Positions 8,345-16,371 of a stretch of 35,238 bases of DNA are shown piece after piece. The notes beneath the pieces were generated by a model. The model was not told the DNA's origin and did no database searches. It saw nothing but the letters and a program-made list of their open reading frames with translations. Numbering within the stretch: the stretch's first letter is position 1; the number at the start of each line of letters is the position of its first letter. Made by a program: the position numbers and the translations under genes. Source of the DNA: Vulgatibacter sp035565615 (GTDB lineage: Bacteria > Myxococcota > Myxococcia > Myxococcales > Vulgatibacteraceae); the NCBI GenBank assembly GCA_035565615.1, contig DATMSB010000156.1, positions 1 through 35,238 of the forward strand, read 5' to 3'.

Positions 8345-10300
8345 ATGACCCCCCCGACGAAGGACGGAGATGCCACCGGGCGAGGCGGGCCGGCGAGCGA
8401 GGCGGGCGCCATCGCCTCCCGACCCGTCCGAGCGGGTGGTCCGCCCCCCGGACGGAACGCCGCCCTCGCCCTCGCGGCGCTGGGCGTCGTCTTCGGCGAC
8501 ATCGGCACCAGCCCCCTCTACACCATGAAGGAGTGCTTCTTCGGCCTCCATCCGATCCCGCCCACCCCCGCGAACGTGCTGGGGGTGCTCTCCCTGGTGT
8601 TCTGGTCTCTCACCATGGTGGTGGCCTTCAAGTACATCGGCTTCGTCGTGCGGGCCGACAACCGGGGGGAGGGCGGGATGTTCGCGCTGTTGGCGCTCCT
8701 GCCGCCGGCGCGGGGGCGCGGCGCCCGCTCCGTGGTGGTGGCGGCCCTCTTCGGCGCCGCGCTCCTCTACGGGGACGGGATCATCACGCCGGCGATCTCC
8801 GTGCTCTCCGCCGTGGAGGGGCTGGAGATGGCCACCACCGCCGCGACGCCGGCGGTGGTCCCGCTGACGGTGGCGATCCTCTTCGTCGTCTTCCTCCTGC
8901 AGCGCCGCGGGACCTCGGGGATCGGGGCCATCTTCGGACCGGTGATGGCGACCTGGTTCCTGGTCCTCGCCCTCCTGGGGATCGGCGGGATCCTGCGCAA
9001 CCCCGTGGTGCTGGAGGCCGTGAACCCCATGTTCGCGGTGCGCTTCTTCGCGGACAACGGCTTCCACGGCTACCTGGTCCTGGGCGCGGTGGTCCTCTGC
9101 CTCACCGGCTCGGAGGCGCTCTACGCGGACCTGGGCCACTTCGGCCGCAGGCCGATCCGCCTGGCCTGGTTCGGGCTGGCGTTCCCCGCCCTCCTCGTCA
9201 ACTACGCCGGCCAGGGGGCGCTCCTCCTCGCCCGGCCCGGCGCCGACTTCAACCCCTTCTTCGCCCTGGTGCCGCGCTCCCTCCTCTACCCGGTGGTGGC
9301 GCTGGCCACCGTCGCGGCGGTGATCGCGTCGCAGGCGCTGATCTCCGGCGCGTTCTCCCTCACCCGCCAGGCGGTGCAGCTCGGCTACCTGCCGCGCGTG
9401 CGGGTCGTGCACACCTCCGGCGAGACGGAGGGGCAGATCTACGTCCCCTGGGTGAACCGGATGCTGATGGTCGCCTGCATCGCCCTGGTGCTCGCGTTCC
9501 AGCGGTCGAGCCAGCTCGCCTCCGCCTACGGGGTGGCCGTCACCGCCGACATGGTGATCACCACCGGCCTCTTCTACCTGGTGATGCGGCGGAGCTGGTC
9601 CTGGTCGCTGTGGAAGGTGGTCCCGCTGGTGGCGATCTTCCTCGCCTTCGACCTGTCGTTCTTCGGCGCCAACATCCTCAAGGTGGTCGACGGTGGTTGG
9701 GTGCCGCTGGTGGTGGCGTTCGGGATCCTGGCCGTGATGCTCACCTGGCGAGACGGGCGGGCGGCGCTGCGGGAGCACATCGCCGCCCGCACCCTGCCGC
9801 TCGAGCTCTTCCTCGAGGATCTGCGCCGCAGGGAGCCGGGGCGGGTGCCGGGCACCGCGGTCTTCCTCGCCTCCAACCCGGTGGGCACGCCGCCGGCGCT
9901 GCTCCACCACGTCAAGCACAACCAGATCCTCCACGAGCAGGTGGTGCTCCTCTCCATCGTGGTCCGGGAGGACATTCCCTTCGCCAACAAGGCGGAGCGG
10001 GTGCACGTGGAGGAGCTGGGCGACGGCTTCTACCGGGTGCAGGCGCGCTACGGCTTCATGGAGACGCCCAACGTGCCCGACGCGCTCCGGCAGGCGTGGC
10101 GGCAGGGGCTCACCACCGACCCCGCCACCACGAGCTACATCCTGGGCCGCGAGACCCTGCTCACCACCGGCAAGGGCAGGATGATGCGGTGGCGCAAGAG
10201 CCTCTTCCGCTTCCTCTCGCAGAACTCCGAGCCCGCCACGGCCTACTTCGGCCTCCCCCCGGGGCGCGTGGTGGAGCTGGGGATGCAGGTCGAGATCTGA
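8345..10300 (+). CDS. kup: Kup-type potassium uptake transporter
   Basis: A 651-residue inner-membrane K+/H+ symporter of the KUP/HAK/KT family. The signature GVVFGDIGTSPLYTMKECF starts near residue 47, followed by about 12 hydrophobic segments to residue ~450 and a soluble C-terminal domain ending VVELGMQVEI, the usual family end. The first 38 residues are Gly/Ala/Pro-rich and poorly conserved. The start is uncertain: ATG 8345 has no clear ribosome-binding site, and a GTG at 8303 overlapping the glycosylase stop is also in frame. Convergent with a membrane-protein gene only 9 bp away, so the two transcripts must run into each other or share a compact stop signal. Confidence 0.94.
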   Translation: MTPPTKDGDATGRGGPASEAGAIASRPVRAGGPPPGRNAALALAALGVVFGDIGTSPLYTMKECFFGLHPIPPTPANVLGVLSLVFWSLTMVVAFKYIGFVVRADNRGEGGMFALLALLPPARGRGARSVVVAALFGAALLYGDGIITPAISVLSAVEGLEMATTAATPAVVPLTVAILFVVFLLQRRGTSGIGAIFGPVMATWFLVLALLGIGGILRNPVVLEAVNPMFAVRFFADNGFHGYLVLGAVVLCLTGSEALYADLGHFGRRPIRLAWFGLAFPALLVNYAGQGALLLARPGADFNPFFALVPRSLLYPVVALATVAAVIASQALISGAFSLTRQAVQLGYLPRVRVVHTSGETEGQIYVPWVNRMLMVACIALVLAFQRSSQLASAYGVAVTADMVITTGLFYLVMRRSWSWSLWKVVPLVAIFLAFDLSFFGANILKVVDGGWVPLVVAFGILAVMLTWRDGRAALREHIAARTLPLELFLEDLRRREPGRVPGTAVFLASNPVGTPPALLHHVKHNQILHEQVVLLSIVVREDIPFANKAERVHVEELGDGFYRVQARYGFMETPNVPDALRQAWRQGLTTDPATTSYILGRETLLTTGKGRMMRWRKSLFRFLSQNSEPATAYFGLPPGRVVELGMQVEI

Positions 10301-10309
10301 GAGCCTTTT

Positions 10310-10789
10310 TCAGACGGCGGTCTTCAGGAGCGCGCCGAGCAGCGCCCCGAAGACGAGGTGCGCCACGAGCATCGACAGCGGCGTCTGATACCCGTAGTGA
10401 AGTCCGAGAAAACCCGGCGGCTCCAGCCGGCGGGTGATCGTGGGGCCCTGCTGCTCACTCGCCATCCGCGGGTGCATCGACGGCACCAGGGACAGGCCGA
10501 CCACGAGCACGAACGCCGCGTGGACGAAGCCGAAGACGAGGCCCTTCCACCAGGTAGGCCCGCCCAGGATGTCGAAGCCGACGCCGTAGAGGAAGGAGAA
10601 GGCCCAGCCGAAGAGCAGGTGGATGCCGAAGCCGGCGAGCTTCGCCTTGTCCCGATCGGGCGTGATCATGCTCCCCAGCATGTAGGGTAGGTTCATGCGG
10701 GAGAGGCCGAGGCCCTGGCTCGCGGACATCAGGGTGGTGAGGATCATCGTCGCGACGAACCCCCAGAAGATCACGTGGAGCCAGTTCAC
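10310..10789 (-). CDS. Four-helix membrane protein coupled to the GH15 enzyme
   Basis: 159 residues with four predicted membrane segments: near residues 3-24, 55-75, 80-102 and 137-156. The third carries VHAAFVLVVGLSLVP. The loop GSMITPDRDKAKLAGFGIH between helices 1 and 2 and the GLHYGYQTPLSMLVAHLVFG segment near the end look conserved, but I do not recognise the family. The start is GTG 10789, inside the stop of the GH15 gene (GTGA) with GGAGGTG upstream, so the two are translated together. A role linked to the sugar enzyme is suggested by the coupling only. An earlier ATG-started frame through the GH15 gene is a shadow. Confidence 0.75.
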   Translation of the reverse strand: MNWLHVIFWGFVATMILTTLMSASQGLGLSRMNLPYMLGSMITPDRDKAKLAGFGIHLLFGWAFSFLYGVGFDILGGPTWWKGLVFGFVHAAFVLVVGLSLVPSMHPRMASEQQGPTITRRLEPPGFLGLHYGYQTPLSMLVAHLVFGALLGALLKTAV

Positions 10790-12645
10790 GCGTGCACCTC
10801 CCCGCTCGCCGTCGCCCGCTCCGGGAGGTCGTGGTGGGGCAGGTGCGTACTGCCGTGGAGCCGCTCGTGGATCGCCAGCGCGGCGTTGATGAGCCCCACG
10901 TGGGTGAAGCCCTGCGGGAAGTTGCCGAGCGAGGCGCCGGTCGAGGGATCGATCTCCTCGGCGAAGAGGCCCAGGTCGTTCCCGTACCGGAGCAGATCCT
11001 CGAACGTCGTCCGCGCCTCCTGCAGGCTGCCGCCGCCCCTGGCCAGGTACTCCGCCGCCCAGAAGCCGCAGATCCCGAAGGCGCCCTCCCGCTTCCCGCC
11101 GAGCACGGAGTAGCGGAAGAGCAGGGCGCCGTCCGCGTGGAGTTCCTTGCGGATCCGCGCCCAGGTCTTCTTCATCCGCGGGCTGGTGGCGTGCTCGAAG
11201 CCGTACCAGGACAGGAGGAGCAGCGCGGCGTCGACGTGGCGGGTGCCCACCACCTGCACGTAGCTCTGGATGGCCTCGTCCCAGCCGCGCGATCGCACGG
11301 ACTCGCGGATCCGGGCCCGCGCCTTCAGGAACCGCTCCACCGGCGCCTTGCGCAGGTATCCCTTGCGGTGGAGGTCGAGGAGCCGATCCAGCGCCGTCCA
11401 GCACAGGACCTGGGAATGCACGTGGAGCACCCGCCCCGTGCGCACCTCCCAGATCCCCTCGTCCGGCTCGCACCAGTGGTCGCAGACGTACTCGCCGAAG
11501 GAGGCGAGCATGCGCGCCGTCTCGCGATCGAAGACCCCGCCCTCGTTGATGTACTGGCAGGCGGCGTCGATCACCTCCCCGTAGACGTCGAGCTGGAGCT
11601 GATCCTGCGCCGCGTTCCCCACCCGCACCGGCCGCGAGCCGCGGTAGCCGGAAAGCGGGAGGTCGCGCTCCCGCCCCGCCACCTCGCCGAAGACGTCGTA
11701 GAGCACGCGCAGCCTGGGGCGGGTGAGGCGGGTGGTGTGGAGGAGCCAGCTCACGAACGCCGCGGCCTCGTCGCGGTAGCCGAGGCCGAAGAGCGCCCGC
11801 ACGATGAACGACGCGTCCCGCAGCCAGCAGTAGCGGTAGTCCCAGTTCTTCTCGGCGCCGATTTTCTCCGGCAGCGAGGTGGTCGGCGCCGCCACCACGG
11901 CCCCCGACGGCGCGTAGATGAGCAGGCGCAGGGCGAGCGCGCTCCGGGCGACGGCCGGGCGGTAGGGGCCGTCGTACTTCATCCGCGACACCCAGTCGCG
12001 CCACCACCGGGCGGTGCGACGGATGGCCTCCGGCGCCTGGTCGAAGGGGAGCATCGCCGTGGGCGCCTCGGCGGTGAACACCAGCCGGAAGACCTGCCGC
12101 TCGCCGGCCCGGAGCCGGGCCCGCCCGCTCGCGCCCACCTTGCGACGCTGCAGGGGCAGCTCGCTGCGGAGCGAGAGCTCACCCCGCCCCGCAAGCGGCG
12201 CCTGCAGACCCAGGCGGCCCCGCTGCTCGAGCCGGGGCGTCTCGGCTCCGAACCGGGGGCGGGGATCGAAGATCGCCTCGACCTCGACCTCGCCCTCCTC
12301 GCAGACCAGCTCCCGGAGCAGCTCGTGGTCGGGGACGATCTCCCGCTTCTTCTCCTCCTCGGAGAGCACCGGCATCAGGTCGGTGAGCCGCAGGGTGCCC
12401 GTGGGCGTGAAGAAGCGCGTCTCGAGGACGTTGGTGTCGGGCAGGTAGCGCCGGGTGGAGAGGAACCGGCCGACCGGCCGGATGGAGAAGCGGCCACCCC
12501 GCTTCCGATCGAGGATCGCGGAGAAGAGGGCGGGGCTGTCGAAGCGCGGCCAGCACAGCCAATCGATCGAGCCGTCCCTCGAGACGAGGGCGGCGGAGCG
12601 GCAGTCGCCGATGATCGCGTAGTCGTCGATGGACGGTCGCGCCAC
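10786..12645 (-). CDS. Glycoside hydrolase family 15 enzyme (glucoamylase/trehalase type)
   Basis: A 619-residue GH15 protein of the bacterial trehalase/glucoamylase group. The N-terminal beta-sandwich begins SIDDYAIIGDCRSAALVSRDG and contains the signature DGSIDWLCWPRFDSPALF (24-41). The (alpha/alpha)6 barrel has WDYRYCWLRDASF (268-280), the general acid in PDEGIWE (394-400) and the general base in LFAEEIDP (560-567). There is no signal peptide, so it acts in the cytoplasm, probably on trehalose or short alpha-glucans. Substrate choice between these cannot be settled from motifs. The stop overlaps the start of the downstream membrane-protein gene. ATG 12645 is the first sensible start. Confidence 0.92.
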   Translation of the reverse strand: MARPSIDDYAIIGDCRSAALVSRDGSIDWLCWPRFDSPALFSAILDRKRGGRFSIRPVGRFLSTRRYLPDTNVLETRFFTPTGTLRLTDLMPVLSEEEKKREIVPDHELLRELVCEEGEVEVEAIFDPRPRFGAETPRLEQRGRLGLQAPLAGRGELSLRSELPLQRRKVGASGRARLRAGERQVFRLVFTAEAPTAMLPFDQAPEAIRRTARWWRDWVSRMKYDGPYRPAVARSALALRLLIYAPSGAVVAAPTTSLPEKIGAEKNWDYRYCWLRDASFIVRALFGLGYRDEAAAFVSWLLHTTRLTRPRLRVLYDVFGEVAGRERDLPLSGYRGSRPVRVGNAAQDQLQLDVYGEVIDAACQYINEGGVFDRETARMLASFGEYVCDHWCEPDEGIWEVRTGRVLHVHSQVLCWTALDRLLDLHRKGYLRKAPVERFLKARARIRESVRSRGWDEAIQSYVQVVGTRHVDAALLLLSWYGFEHATSPRMKKTWARIRKELHADGALLFRYSVLGGKREGAFGICGFWAAEYLARGGGSLQEARTTFEDLLRYGNDLGLFAEEIDPSTGASLGNFPQGFTHVGLINAALAIHERLHGSTHLPHHDLPERATASGEVHA

Positions 12646-12726
12646 CCTTCGAGGTTGCGCACCGGACGGTCGTTCCGCACGAGGGCGCTCGGGAGATGGG
12701 CGCCGCGGAGCGACCCGGGATTCGGA

Positions 12727-13257
12727 TCAGCCGAGGACCCGATCGAGGAGCCAGGGGAGGGCGGCGATGGTCGCCACCAGGAGCCCCGAGACGGCGAGGA
12801 CCACCGCCATGAAGAAGGCGAGCATCCCCAGGCTCGCCCCGAGGCGCACCAGGCGCAGCTCCCGGGAGATCGCCCCGGCGACCGCCGCGGCCGCCGCCAC
12901 CCCGCCGAGCCAGCCGAACCGCGCGTCGCTCACCACCAGGCCCAGCGCGGCGCCGCCCACGGCGAGGACGACCGCCAGGGCGAGGGTCCGGCCCAGGCGC
13001 TCGCCGCGGTGGGCCGCGGCCTCGCGGTGGTCGGGCATCTCGGCCGCGGTGGCGATCCCCAGGTGGACGGGGCACACCAGTTCGCCGACGAGCGCGCTCC
13101 GGCTGCAGCCGGCCTCGAGGCAGGTGCGGCTCCGATCGAGGGGGTGAACCACGGAGGGGACGTCGACGCCGAACCAGTCGAGGACCTGCCTGCCGGCGCC
13201 GGGCACGGCCTCCTTCGGCGGATCGGTTCTCGGGTCCTGGACGAGCATCGGCTTCAT
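12727..13257 (-). CDS. Membrane protein of unknown function with an N-terminal Cys-rich segment
   Basis: 176 residues from ATG 13257 (MKPMLVQDPRTDPP). The N-terminal half is soluble and has three or four Cys and His near residues 52-68 (TCLEAGCSRSALVGELVCPVH), which could bind a metal as a small zinc-finger. The C-terminal half has three or four hydrophobic segments rich in Ala, Val and Gly. No family is recognised. A start at 13335 would add 26 residues of no evident value. No strong ribosome-binding site marks either start. It lies upstream of the GH15 gene on the same strand, separated by 81 bp, and is divergent from the PEP carboxylase gene. Confidence 0.65.
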   Translation of the reverse strand: MKPMLVQDPRTDPPKEAVPGAGRQVLDWFGVDVPSVVHPLDRSRTCLEAGCSRSALVGELVCPVHLGIATAAEMPDHREAAAHRGERLGRTLALAVVLAVGGAALGLVVSDARFGWLGGVAAAAAVAGAISRELRLVRLGASLGMLAFFMAVVLAVSGLLVATIAALPWLLDRVLG

Positions 13258-13400
13258 GTGGAAATGGACGGGCGAGCCCGTCCGATCTTCACGCCCTTCC
13301 TCGTGATCGCCGGCCGATCGTCCTTCGGTTGGCATCCCGGATCCACCCCGCCGCCGCCTTGGGAACCTCGGCCGGGCAGGGGTGGTACCGTCGAAACGCC

Positions 13401-16226
13401 ATGGCGCGCAAGCGGAAGATCGATCGACCCTTGCGAGACGACGTCCGCTTCCTGGGCTTCCTGCTGGGGGAGGTCCTCGTCGAGCAGGAGGGGCGGCCGT
13501 TCTTCGAGCAGGAGGAGCAGGTGCGTCTCCTCTCCATCGCCCGCCGCCGCGGCCCCCGGGAGCGCCGGGTCGAGGCGGGGGAGGAGCTGTCGGCGATCCT
13601 GGCCACGCTGCCGATCGACCGGGCGGAGGCGATGATCCGCGCCTTCGGCACCTACTTCCAGCTCGTGAACCTGGCGGAGCAGCACCACCGGATCCGCCGT
13701 GCTCGGGCCCACGCCATGGACGAGGCCTCCCCGCCCCAGCGGGGATCCCTCGCCGCGTGCCTGCTCGCCGCCCGCGACGCGGGGGTGCCCGCCCCGCGGA
13801 TGCGAGCGGTGATCGCCTCGATGGAGGTGACGCTCACGGTCACGGCCCACCCCACCCAGGCGGCGCGTCACACGGTCCTGGAGAAGCTGGATCGCATGGC
13901 GGACGTGTTGGAGACGCGGGATCGCTGCGAGCTGACGCCGCGGGAGGACGGGGCGGCGACGCGGTCGCTGCGCACCGAGGTCACCGCGCTGTGGCAGACG
14001 GACGAGCTGCGCCGGGAGCGGCCCACCGTCGGCGACGAGGTGAAGAACGCGCTCTGGTACGCGGAGCACGTGCTCTGGGATCGGATCCCGGCGCTGTCGC
14101 GCTCGCTTGGCGAGGCCTTCGCCGCCGCGTACGGCGAGCCGCTCGGCTTCGACCCCGCGCCGCTGCGGCTCCACTCCTGGGTGGGCGGCGACATGGACGG
14201 CAACCCGCTGGTGACGCCGGAGGTGCTGGAGGACGCGATCCTCGTCTACCGCTCCCGGGCGCTGCGGCTGATCCTCGCCGACGTGTGCGCGCTCGGCGGG
14301 GCGCTGTCGCAGTCCGCCCGCTACGTGACCCCGCCGCTGGCCCTGATGGAGTCGATCGCCGAGGACGAGGAGCGTTTCCCGCACCTGGCGTCGCACCACG
14401 GCACCCGCGCCCAGGGCGAGCCCTGGCGCCGCAAGCTCGGCTACGTGGAGGCGCGGGTCGAGGCCGCCCTCGCCCGGGTGGAGGCCACCCGCTCCCGGAC
14501 CCTCGCCGATCGGCAGGGTCAGGTCGCCCACGCCGTCGGCGGCGCTTGGGAGGAGCCGTTCGCCGGCCCGGGCCCGGTGCCGGCGGGCGACGCCCCCGTC
14601 TCGCTCCTGGTCCGCGGCAGGGAGTCGGGGATCGCACCCCTGCCTCTCACCTCCGGTGAAGACGCCTTCTCCCTCGCCTACCGCCGGCCCGAGGAGCTCG
14701 AGGCCGATCTGGAGGTGATCGCCGACTCACTGGCCCGCGCCAACGCCCAGAGCGCCGGCGAGCAGGCGGTGCGGGATCTGTTGGGCAAGGTGCGCTCCGT
14801 GGGCTTCCACCTCCTGGAGCTGGAGCTGCGCGCCCTCGCCAGCGAGGTGCAGGACGCCGCCGCGTGGCAGCGGGGCGACGGGCCGCGCACGGACGCGGCG
14901 GAGCGCTTCCTCTCCGCCCTGTGGCGGATCGCCCGGGCCCAACAGGAGGCCGGCGAGCGCGCGTGCCGCACCCTCGTGCTCTCCATGACCAAGGGCGCGG
15001 GCGATCTGCTGGCGGCGCTCGAGTGCGCCCGGGAGTCGGGCCTGTGGGACGCGTCGCTGGGCTGCGCCCGGATCGACGTGGTCCCGCTCTTCGAGACGCT
15101 CGAGGCCCTCGACGACGCCCCCGACGTCCTCCGCACGCTCTTCCAGGATCCCGTCTACCGCCGCCACGTCGCCTGCCGCGGGCAGCAGGAGGTGATGATC
15201 GGCTACAGCGACTCGGGCAAGGAGGTGGGCCTCCTCGCGGCGTCGGGGGCGCTGCGCCGGGCCCAGGTGGCGCTGCCTGCCGTGGCCGCGGAGGCGGGGA
15301 TCCCCTTGCGGATCTTCCACGGCCGCGGCGAGTCGGTGGCCCGGGGCGGCGGTCCCGCCCAGCAGGCGATCCTGGCGCTTCCCAGGGGAAGCGTCGGCGG
15401 GCGCTACAAGGCCACCGAGCAGGGGGAGGCGCTGGATCACAAGTACGCCCGGCCCCGGCTCGCCGCCCGCACCCTCGAGCTCATCGTCGGCGGGGCGCTC
15501 CTCCACACCGCCGGCGCCATCGACCAGCCTCCGGCCGACGACGAGGCGCGCTTCGTCGCCGCCTTCGACGAGCTCGCGGAGATCGGCAGGAAGACCTACC
15601 GCGCGCTGGTCTGGGAGGAGCCGCTCTTCCTCGACTTCTTCCGGGCGGCGACGCCGCTGGACGAGATCTCGCGGCTGCCGATCGGCTCGAGGCCGTCGAA
15701 GCGCAGCGCCGGCGGGCTGGAGGCGCTCCGGGCGATCCCGTGGGTGTTCTCCTGGACCCAGAACCGCTCGATCCTGCCCGGGTGGTACGGGGTGGGGAGC
15801 GCCCTGGACGGCCTGTCGAGGACGCGGGGAGGCGAGGCGCTCCTGCGCGAGATGTATGCGCGGTGGCCGTTCTTCCGCGCGGTGATCGGCAACGTGGAGA
15901 TGGTCCTCGCCAAGGCGGATCTCGACATCGCCGCCCGCTACGCCCGGCTGGCCCCCGAGGAGGCGAGGCGCGCGGTGTGGCCCAGGATCGAGACGGAGTT
16001 TCGGCTCACGCGACGGTGGGTGAAACGCATCGAGGGCGCCGAGAAGCTCCTCGACGGGAACCCGCCCCTGCAGCGCTCCATCGCCCTGCGCAACCCCTAC
16101 GTCGACCCGATGTCGTTCCTCCAGGTGGAGCTCCTCAGGCGAAAGCGCGACGGCGAGCCCGGCACCGACCGGCCGCTGCTCCTCACCCTGAGCGGGATCG
16201 CAGCCGGGCTGCGAAACACCGGATGA
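13401..16226 (+). CDS. ppc: Phosphoenolpyruvate carboxylase
   Basis: A 941-residue bacterial PEPC, which forms oxaloacetate from PEP and bicarbonate to refill the TCA cycle. Landmarks are the essential His150 in TAHPTQ, GYSDSGKEVG (601-610) with Lys607, FHGRGESVARGGGP (639-652), SKRSAGGLEALRAIPWVFSW and the C-terminal SGIAAGLRNTG. The usual form of the third motif is FHGRGG-(T/S); the Glu in place of the second Gly is a departure inside the substrate loop, and VARG replaces VGRG. The start at ATG 13401 (MARKRKIDRPLR) is chosen because homologues begin there; the longer frame from 13329 has no support. No allosteric features were read. Confidence 0.94.
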   Translation: MARKRKIDRPLRDDVRFLGFLLGEVLVEQEGRPFFEQEEQVRLLSIARRRGPRERRVEAGEELSAILATLPIDRAEAMIRAFGTYFQLVNLAEQHHRIRRARAHAMDEASPPQRGSLAACLLAARDAGVPAPRMRAVIASMEVTLTVTAHPTQAARHTVLEKLDRMADVLETRDRCELTPREDGAATRSLRTEVTALWQTDELRRERPTVGDEVKNALWYAEHVLWDRIPALSRSLGEAFAAAYGEPLGFDPAPLRLHSWVGGDMDGNPLVTPEVLEDAILVYRSRALRLILADVCALGGALSQSARYVTPPLALMESIAEDEERFPHLASHHGTRAQGEPWRRKLGYVEARVEAALARVEATRSRTLADRQGQVAHAVGGAWEEPFAGPGPVPAGDAPVSLLVRGRESGIAPLPLTSGEDAFSLAYRRPEELEADLEVIADSLARANAQSAGEQAVRDLLGKVRSVGFHLLELELRALASEVQDAAAWQRGDGPRTDAAERFLSALWRIARAQQEAGERACRTLVLSMTKGAGDLLAALECARESGLWDASLGCARIDVVPLFETLEALDDAPDVLRTLFQDPVYRRHVACRGQQEVMIGYSDSGKEVGLLAASGALRRAQVALPAVAAEAGIPLRIFHGRGESVARGGGPAQQAILALPRGSVGGRYKATEQGEALDHKYARPRLAARTLELIVGGALLHTAGAIDQPPADDEARFVAAFDELAEIGRKTYRALVWEEPLFLDFFRAATPLDEISRLPIGSRPSKRSAGGLEALRAIPWVFSWTQNRSILPGWYGVGSALDGLSRTRGGEALLREMYARWPFFRAVIGNVEMVLAKADLDIAARYARLAPEEARRAVWPRIETEFRLTRRWVKRIEGAEKLLDGNPPLQRSIALRNPYVDPMSFLQVELLRRKRDGEPGTDRPLLLTLSGIAAGLRNTG

Positions 16227-16301
16227 GCGGATCGTTCGAACACAACGGGTTCTAGGAAATCGACGAGCCATCCTCCTGCGTGTATAGAGGGGGGAAGCCT
16301 C

Positions 16302-16352
16302 ATGAATCCGACCGCAATCGGACGTTTGTCCGCTCGTGCCCTTCGCTCATGA
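16302..16352 (+). CDS. Possible 16-codon leader peptide upstream of the PEGA gene
   Basis: An ATG with the strongest ribosome-binding site of this intergenic region (GAGGGGGGAAGCCTC) opens a short frame reading MNPTAIGRLSARALRS and stops at TGA 16350-16352. A second ATG, at 16349, overlaps that stop (ATGATGA) and opens a 13-codon frame that closes inside the PEGA gene at 16388-16390. Neither frame is that of the PEGA protein. Either this is a translated leader coupled to the next start, or it reflects a frameshift at the start of the PEGA gene (see that entry). Confidence 0.35.
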   Translation: MNPTAIGRLSARALRS

Positions 16353-16371
16353 TGAGAAGTGCGAGGTTCTC

